A program made the translations under genes and the position numbers. The notes under the pieces were generated by a model that saw only the letters and a program-made list of their open reading frames with translations, was not told the origin of the DNA and did not search any database. DNA of 19,036 nt from Gammaproteobacteria bacterium (lineage in GTDB: Bacteria > Pseudomonadota > Gammaproteobacteria > Steroidobacterales > Steroidobacteraceae), in assembly GCA_003162555.1 (NCBI GenBank), contig PMNQ01000251.1:7591-26626 (forward strand), read 5' to 3'. Every line of letters starts with the position of its first letter. The stretch's first letter is position 1. Shown piece by piece: positions 14,819 to 19,036 of the stretch.

Positions 14819-17232
14819 AAGTCAAATTTGGCAGGATCGCGCTGGTGCTGATGAGCGCCATGCTCGTGGTCTCCTGCGCGAGCTCGAGACTGCATAGCCA
14901 GGGTCTGGACGAATATGACCGCGGATTGTACGAGGCTGGGTTGCAGAAACTGCAGCAGGCGCTCGCCAGCGATCCCGGCAACATGGTTTACAAGCTCGAC
15001 CTGCAGGGCCGCCGCGAAGAAGCGGTGCAGAAACTCATTGCAGCAGGCGACAAGGCGCGCGCGGCGGGCGACGCGAGTTCCGCGCTGGCTGACTACAAGC
15101 GCGTACTGGCCATCGACGGCGGCAATGATCGTGCGGCCAAGGGCGTCAGCGGTGTCGCCAGCGACATGAATCATGCGCAGAATGTTGGCGAGGCACAAAA
15201 GAGCTTTGAGCGCGGCGATGTCGACGACGCGAGTACGCTGCTGCGCAGTGTCCTGTCCGAAGATCCCAACTACGCGCCTGCCGTCGCACTGCGAGCCAAA
15301 GTCGACGCTGCGCGCGGGCCCATCGCGGTAACACCACGCCTGCACACGCGCGATAACCGGCCTGTGACCCTGCAGTTCCGCGACGCACTGACCAAAATGG
15401 TGTTCGAAGTCCTGTCACGCCAGACCGGCATCAATTTCATTTTTGACAAGGACGTCAAGAGCGACGGCAAGACCACGATCTTTGTCCAGGACGTGCCGAT
15501 CGAACAGGCCATTGACCTGGTGCTGGGCCAGAACCAGCTCGCACGCCAGGTGCTGTCGGAAAACATGGTGCTGATCTACCCGAACACCGCGGCGAAGCAG
15601 AAGGATTACCAGGATCAGATCGTCAAGACGTTTTACCTGAACACAGCCACGCCGAAGGACGTCGAGGGCCTGCTGAAGACCGTGCTCGATGCCAAGACCC
15701 TGGTGGTGAATGAGCGCGCCAACGCCATCGTGATGCGCGATACCCCTGAAAACGTGCGGATGGCTGAAAAGCTGGTCGCGTCGATAGATATTGCCGAACC
15801 GGAAGTCATGCTGGAAGTCGAGGTGCTCGAAATCACCCGCAGCCGCATGCAGCAGCTGGGCATCACCTATCCGACGTCTGCCACGCTGGCGACTCCCACG
15901 GGCATGGTCATCAACGATCTGCATCAGCAGAATGGCTCGACGATTTCGGTTACGCCGCTGTCGGTGACCCTGGATGCTCTCAAGACCACGGGCAACTCCA
16001 ATGTGCTGGCGAGCCCACGCATTCGCGCACGCAACAAGGAAAAGGCCAAGATCCTCATTGGCAGCCGCGTCCCGACCATTACTACGGCCGTGAGTCCAAC
16101 CGGCCTGGGCAACACGACGATTGCCAATACACAGGTTCAGTACCTGGACGTTGGACTGACACTGGACGTTGAACCCACGATTTATGCGGACAACGATGTC
16201 GCGATCAAGATCAATCTGGAAGTCAGCTCGATCGTCAATACTGTGAATGTCGGCCAGACACGCGCCTACGAAATCGGTACCCGTAACGCGACCACACTGC
16301 TGCAGCTCAAGGATGGCGAGACGCAGATCCTCGCCGGGTTGATCAAGGACAGCGACACCAGCAGCGCGTCCAAGATCCCGGGCTTAGGCGACATCCCGCT
16401 CATTGGCCGTCTGTTTTCAGATCACCACGCTGACAAGGAGAAGACCGAGATCGTATTGTCGATCACGCCGCGAATTATCAGGGCCATGCGTCGGCCGTCG
16501 AGCGACACAACGGAGTTCTGGTATGGCACCGAGTCCCGCAGCGGCATGGCGCCGCTTGGCGCAGGTGGGCGGGCGCCAGTCGCGACGCCCGGCGCGCCGA
16601 CTGCGGCGGGCCCCGCAGTGGGCGTCGTGCCTTCGGCGAGCGTCAGTTCGACCGGGGCGGACACGATCAGCACGATGAGCGATAGCGGTGGCGCTGTGAT
16701 GAGCGGATCCACTCCCGGAACAGCGCCGGTATCGAGCGGTGGCATGAACGCGGCGCCTACGGCGCGCCTGGCGGCAATCACGGGCATCAGCGATGTACCC
16801 ACTGCCCGCATGCCCGTTTCCGATGGGCCGGCTCCGAAGCTGGTCACAACGATATCCGGGCCCGGCTCAGTCAAGGTCGGCGATGAATTCACGGTAACAC
16901 TACAGATGCAGACGGATCAGGCCGTAACCAGGGCGCGCGCGCAGATGCGCTGGGACAGCGCCGCGTTTCAGTTGCAGGGCGGGGACCCGGGCGGCCAGGT
17001 GCCCGCTTCGAGTGGTGCCAAAGTGATCGGCCGTGCGGGAGGGGCGCAGATGGATGTAACGTCCTCCGATGATCCGTTGAGCGGGAACGGCGACCTGATC
17101 GTATTGAAATTCAAGGCGCTACAGGCCAGGCCGTCGACGGCCATCGCGGCGCAGCTGTCCGTCATGGGCACCTCAGGCACCATAGTGGCTTCCAGCACCC
17201 CATCGCCGCTGATGATCAGCGTCGAGAAATAG
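14815..17232 (+). CDS. lipoprotein secretin with N-terminal TPR-like repeats and C-terminal cohesin-like domain
   Basis: This 805-residue protein is the outer-membrane channel. A GTG start gives a lipoprotein signal ending L-V-V-S-C21, so it may target itself to the outer membrane without a pilotin. Helical TPR-like repeats fill about 28-165. Secretin N-domains follow (about 180-325), with T-G-I-N-F-I-F-D-K-D-V and T-P-K-D-V-E-G-L-L-K-T-V-L. The secretin barrel spans about 330-556 and ends L-A-G-L-I-K-D, I-P-G-L-G-D-I-P-L-I-G-R-L-F, and E-I-V-L-S-I-T-P-R-I-I. After a low-complexity Gly/Ser/Ala/Pro linker (560-670), residues 675-805 form a cohesin-like domain: V-G-D-E-F-T-V-T-L-Q-M, A-R-A-Q-M-R-W-D, L-I-V-L-K-F-K-A. 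MshL and GspD lack this tail. It probably faces the cell exterior or periplasm; no dockerin gene is seen. Confidence 0.9.
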   Translation: MKVKFGRIALVLMSAMLVVSCASSRLHSQGLDEYDRGLYEAGLQKLQQALASDPGNMVYKLDLQGRREEAVQKLIAAGDKARAAGDASSALADYKRVLAIDGGNDRAAKGVSGVASDMNHAQNVGEAQKSFERGDVDDASTLLRSVLSEDPNYAPAVALRAKVDAARGPIAVTPRLHTRDNRPVTLQFRDALTKMVFEVLSRQTGINFIFDKDVKSDGKTTIFVQDVPIEQAIDLVLGQNQLARQVLSENMVLIYPNTAAKQKDYQDQIVKTFYLNTATPKDVEGLLKTVLDAKTLVVNERANAIVMRDTPENVRMAEKLVASIDIAEPEVMLEVEVLEITRSRMQQLGITYPTSATLATPTGMVINDLHQQNGSTISVTPLSVTLDALKTTGNSNVLASPRIRARNKEKAKILIGSRVPTITTAVSPTGLGNTTIANTQVQYLDVGLTLDVEPTIYADNDVAIKINLEVSSIVNTVNVGQTRAYEIGTRNATTLLQLKDGETQILAGLIKDSDTSSASKIPGLGDIPLIGRLFSDHHADKEKTEIVLSITPRIIRAMRRPSSDTTEFWYGTESRSGMAPLGAGGRAPVATPGAPTAAGPAVGVVPSASVSSTGADTISTMSDSGGAVMSGSTPGTAPVSSGGMNAAPTARLAAITGISDVPTARMPVSDGPAPKLVTTISGPGSVKVGDEFTVTLQMQTDQAVTRARAQMRWDSAAFQLQGGDPGGQVPASSGAKVIGRAGGAQMDVTSSDDPLSGNGDLIVLKFKALQARPSTAIAAQLSVMGTSGTIVASSTPSPLMISVEK

Positions 17233-17258
17233 GCACGCGCCGGCGCACCGGGGTCACG

Positions 17259-17741
17259 ATGTTAAACGGGCGGCGACCGCGCGGTTTTACGCTCATCGAG
17301 CTGGTCATCACGGTAGCGATCGTGGGCCTGCTCGCAAGTGCGGCGTTGCCGCTGGCCAGCATGACCATCAAACGCGCCAAGGAAACCGAACTGCGCGCGG
17401 CATTGCGCGACATCCGCTCCGCGATTGACGCTTACAAGGATGCCGCCGAACAGGGCAGGGTGGCGGTCGACGCCGACGCTTCCGGTTACCCGCCCGATCT
17501 CAGGGTGCTCTATGCGGGCGTCGAAGACGCCACCAGTCCCGACAAGAAGCTGATTTACTTCATGCGCCAATTGCCGCGCGATCCTTTTTTTCCAGATGGC
17601 ACTGCGCCGGCCGAGGAGACCTGGGGATTGCGCAGCTACGCCAGCCCGCCGGCCGATCCCCAGCCAGGCAGCGACGTGTTCGACGTGCACTCGTTGAGCA
17701 CCGAAAAGGGCCTGAACGGAGTGGCCTACCGTGACTGGTAA
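17259..17741 (+). CDS. prepilin-like minor pseudopilin, GspG/H type (first of three)
   Basis: This 160-residue protein has a type III prepilin signal: R-P-R-G9 / F10-T-L-I-E14-L, with the Glu at +5 and a hydrophobic helix to about residue 32. The rest contains D-P-F-F-P-D-G near 110 and ends with Y-R-D-W, features reminiscent of GspG. It lacks the calcium-loop sequence of the true GspG, so a minor pseudopilin is more likely. The ATG at 17259 follows a 26-bp gap after the secretin, the only real gap in the operon. Its end overlaps the next gene by 11 bp. Confidence 0.8.
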   Translation: MLNGRRPRGFTLIELVITVAIVGLLASAALPLASMTIKRAKETELRAALRDIRSAIDAYKDAAEQGRVAVDADASGYPPDLRVLYAGVEDATSPDKKLIYFMRQLPRDPFFPDGTAPAEETWGLRSYASPPADPQPGSDVFDVHSLSTEKGLNGVAYRDW

Positions 17742-18111
17742 ACGTCCACGGGGATTCACGCTGATCGAATTGCTCGTGGTGATGAGCATCATCGGTGTGT
17801 TGCTTGCCATCGCCGTGCCGCGTTACTTCAAGACGCTCGAGCGATCGCGCGAAACAGTGCTGCAGCAGGATCTGTCCGTGATGCGTGAGGCCATCGACAA
17901 GCACTTCGGCGACTATGGCCAGTATCCTGATTCGCTCCAGGCCCTGGTTGAACGCAAATATATTCGCGCCGTGCCCGAGGACCCCATCAGCAAGCTGCGC
18001 GACGCCTGGACCCCTGAAGTATCCGACGATCCCGACCATCCCGGAATCAAGGACGTGCACAGCGCATCCGAAGGCACTGGCGCCGATGGCCGACCATTCA
18101 AGGAATGGTAG
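17731..18111 (+). CDS. prepilin-like minor pseudopilin (second of three)
   Basis: The 126-residue product carries the prepilin motif R-P-R-G8 / F9-T-L-I-E13-L-L-V-V, with Glu+5, followed by a hydrophobic helix. The body has Y-G-Q-Y-P-D-S-L-Q-A-L and V-P-E-D-P-I-S, the same layout as GspG-type proteins but without the G-K-D-G calcium loop. It starts from a GTG that overlaps the previous gene (GTGACTGGTAA, 17731-17741), and the next gene begins 4 bp after its stop. It is a partner of the other pseudopilins in the same operon. Confidence 0.82.
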   Translation: MTGKRPRGFTLIELLVVMSIIGVLLAIAVPRYFKTLERSRETVLQQDLSVMREAIDKHFGDYGQYPDSLQALVERKYIRAVPEDPISKLRDAWTPEVSDDPDHPGIKDVHSASEGTGADGRPFKEW

Positions 18112-18115
18112 TCGT

Positions 18116-18610
18116 ATGCCTGGCGGCGATCACCAGCGCGGTTTCACTTACATCGGCCTGTTGTTCGCCGTGGCTATACTGGGCATTACGCTGGCTACGG
18201 TCGGCATAGTCTGGAGCACGCAGATTCGCCGCGAGAAAGAGTCCGAATTGCTGTGGATCGGTGATCAGTACCGGGACGCGATCGGCAGGTATCGCGCGGC
18301 CGGTGGGCAGTACCCGCAGGAATTGTCCGATCTGGTCGAGGACAAACGTTTTCCTCTGGTGCGTCGGTACCTGCGAAAATTGTTTCCTGATCCCATGACG
18401 GGGCAGGTCGACTGGCAGCTCATCCCGGCACCTGGCAGTGGATTCATGGGCGTCGCGAGCACATCGACTGCGAAGCCGATCAAAGTGGCTGGTTTTCCGG
18501 CTTATGAGTTCGAATTTGAAAATGCCGAGTGCTACTGCACCTGGGCATTCGTTTATGCGCCACGCATTGGACGTCATCACCGGATCATAAAGTCGACCGG
18601 TTCGACCTGA
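18116..18610 (+). CDS. prepilin-like minor pseudopilin lacking Glu+5 (third of three)
   Basis: The chosen ATG (18116) comes 4 bp after the previous stop and gives a 164-residue product; the frame is open upstream to 17885, but that stretch lies inside the preceding gene and codes for no pseudopilin sequence. The motif is Q-R-G9 / F10-T-Y-I-G14-L-L, so the usual Glu at +5 is Gly. In GspK-type minor pseudopilins the same loss is seen and fits a tip position. The body has Y-P-Q-E-L-S-D-L-V, L-F-P-D-P-M-T-G-Q-V-D-W and a C-x-C (C-Y-C, residues 140-142) near the end. It is similar in layout to a family of prepilin-like proteins that accompanies secretins of this type in Burkholderiales, but I cannot confirm that without a search. 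Confidence 0.75.
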   Translation: MPGGDHQRGFTYIGLLFAVAILGITLATVGIVWSTQIRREKESELLWIGDQYRDAIGRYRAAGGQYPQELSDLVEDKRFPLVRRYLRKLFPDPMTGQVDWQLIPAPGSGFMGVASTSTAKPIKVAGFPAYEFEFENAECYCTWAFVYAPRIGRHHRIIKSTGST

Positions 18611-18652
18611 GTCCTGCAAATCTTACAGTTGAGTTCCCTCACGAGGTTGACC

Positions 18653-19036
18653 ATGCCTACTCCGCGAAATGTAGCACTCGGGACTGTGGTTGCGACCGTT
18701 GCCGCCGCAATGTCGCTCGCCCTGGCTGAGAATGCGCCGTCACCATCGCCTGCGCCAACGGCCAGCGCCACGGCCGCTGTGGCACCGTCGACGGCTGCTC
18801 CGGCGCAGCCACCGGTGGATCCTGCAGCAGCCAGCTATAGCACCGGTCTCTTTATCGGCGGACAACTGCGCGGCGCCGGCGTGCAGGGCAGCGTATCGAC
18901 CGAGCAGTTCGAGCGCGGCTTCCGCGACGGACTTGGCGGCAAGGCAGCCAGCGACGATGACAAGAACCTCATGGGCCAATTCCTGCGCAACGGGCGCGAA
19001 GTCGTTGCCACGCACAATTGTGCCGAGGCGCGTGAG
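18653..19036 (+). CDS. exported FKBP-type peptidyl-prolyl isomerase, 5' part (3' truncated by window edge)
   Basis: The 128 visible codons give a signal peptide (about 1-25, ending S-L-A-L-A), a low-complexity Pro/Ala/Ser linker (26-58), and then Y-S-T-G-L-F-I-G-G-Q-L-R, the start of the dimerisation domain found at the N-terminus of FkpA/Mip-type isomerases. The catalytic FKBP domain would lie beyond the window edge. Such proteins fold other proteins in the periplasm. A GAGG (18643-18646) precedes the ATG by 6 bases. The gene follows the pseudopilin operon by 42 bp and may be cotranscribed. Residues 60-128 fit the N-domain, but I cannot rule out a shorter relative. Confidence 0.7.
   Translation, partial: MPTPRNVALGTVVATVAAAMSLALAENAPSPSPAPTASATAAVAPSTAAPAQPPVDPAAASYSTGLFIGGQLRGAGVQGSVSTEQFERGFRDGLGGKAASDDDKNLMGQFLRNGREVVATHNCAEARE

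Noticed and set aside
16861..17232. Dockerin or substrate gene accompanying the cohesin-like tail
   Set aside because: No dockerin-type repeat was found in any predicted product in the window.
17885..18115. Upstream extension of the third minor pseudopilin gene
   Set aside because: It lies inside the preceding gene and puts about 77 residues before the prepilin motif, far longer than a prepilin leader.

Overview
This window is GC-rich, densely packed chromosomal DNA from a proteobacterium. The evidence is tyrosine-catabolism genes, a lipoprotein secretin with type II secretion / MSHA-type assembly genes, an FKBP-type isomerase and a bactofilin. A gammaproteobacterium or a Burkholderiales-like betaproteobacterium would fit; nothing here fixes the genus. 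No rRNA, tRNA, CRISPR array, transposase or phage gene was seen.

Left part (1-3548, + strand). The 3' end of maleylacetoacetate isomerase, a short-form homogentisate 1,2-dioxygenase and a fumarylacetoacetase form the lower tyrosine/phenylalanine pathway (homogentisate -> maleylacetoacetate -> fumarylacetoacetate -> fumarate + acetoacetate). A small MscS-type mechanosensitive channel follows 12 bp later. Middle-left (3572-5446, - strand): a pirin/YhhW-type cupin, a ~275-bp non-coding element built from nested inverted repeats (4281-4555), then a zinc-ribbon protein translationally coupled to an upstream bactofilin. Diverging from the bactofilin is a soluble NarL-family sensor histidine kinase (5609-6952, +), with no response regulator in view.

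Right part (6953-18610). This is a type II secretion / type IV pilus-like machine. An ExeA-type AAA ATPase with a C-terminal FHA domain (- strand) diverges from a + strand run of 12 genes, most joined by stop/start overlaps. In order they are: lytic transglycosylase, major pseudopilin GspG, inner-membrane platform GspF, assembly ATPase GspE, PilM/MshI-like, PilN-like, PilO-like and PilP/GspC-like alignment proteins, a lipoprotein secretin with N-terminal TPR-like repeats and a C-terminal cohesin-like domain, and three more small prepilin-like proteins. The last of these lacks the usual Glu at position +5. No prepilin peptidase or GspH-I-J set and no obvious substrate are present, so maturation must use a peptidase encoded elsewhere. 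The window closes with the 5' part of an exported FKBP-type peptidyl-prolyl isomerase.

How the parts could work together: GspE and GspF, with the PilMNOP-like complex, would drive a GspG pseudopilus toward the secretin; the transglycosylase would open the peptidoglycan; the FHA-ATPase could tie assembly to Ser/Thr phosphorylation. The items most worth a second look are this hybrid secretion operon (especially the TPR-secretin-cohesin protein and the ExeA-FHA fusion) and the structured repeat at 4281-4555.
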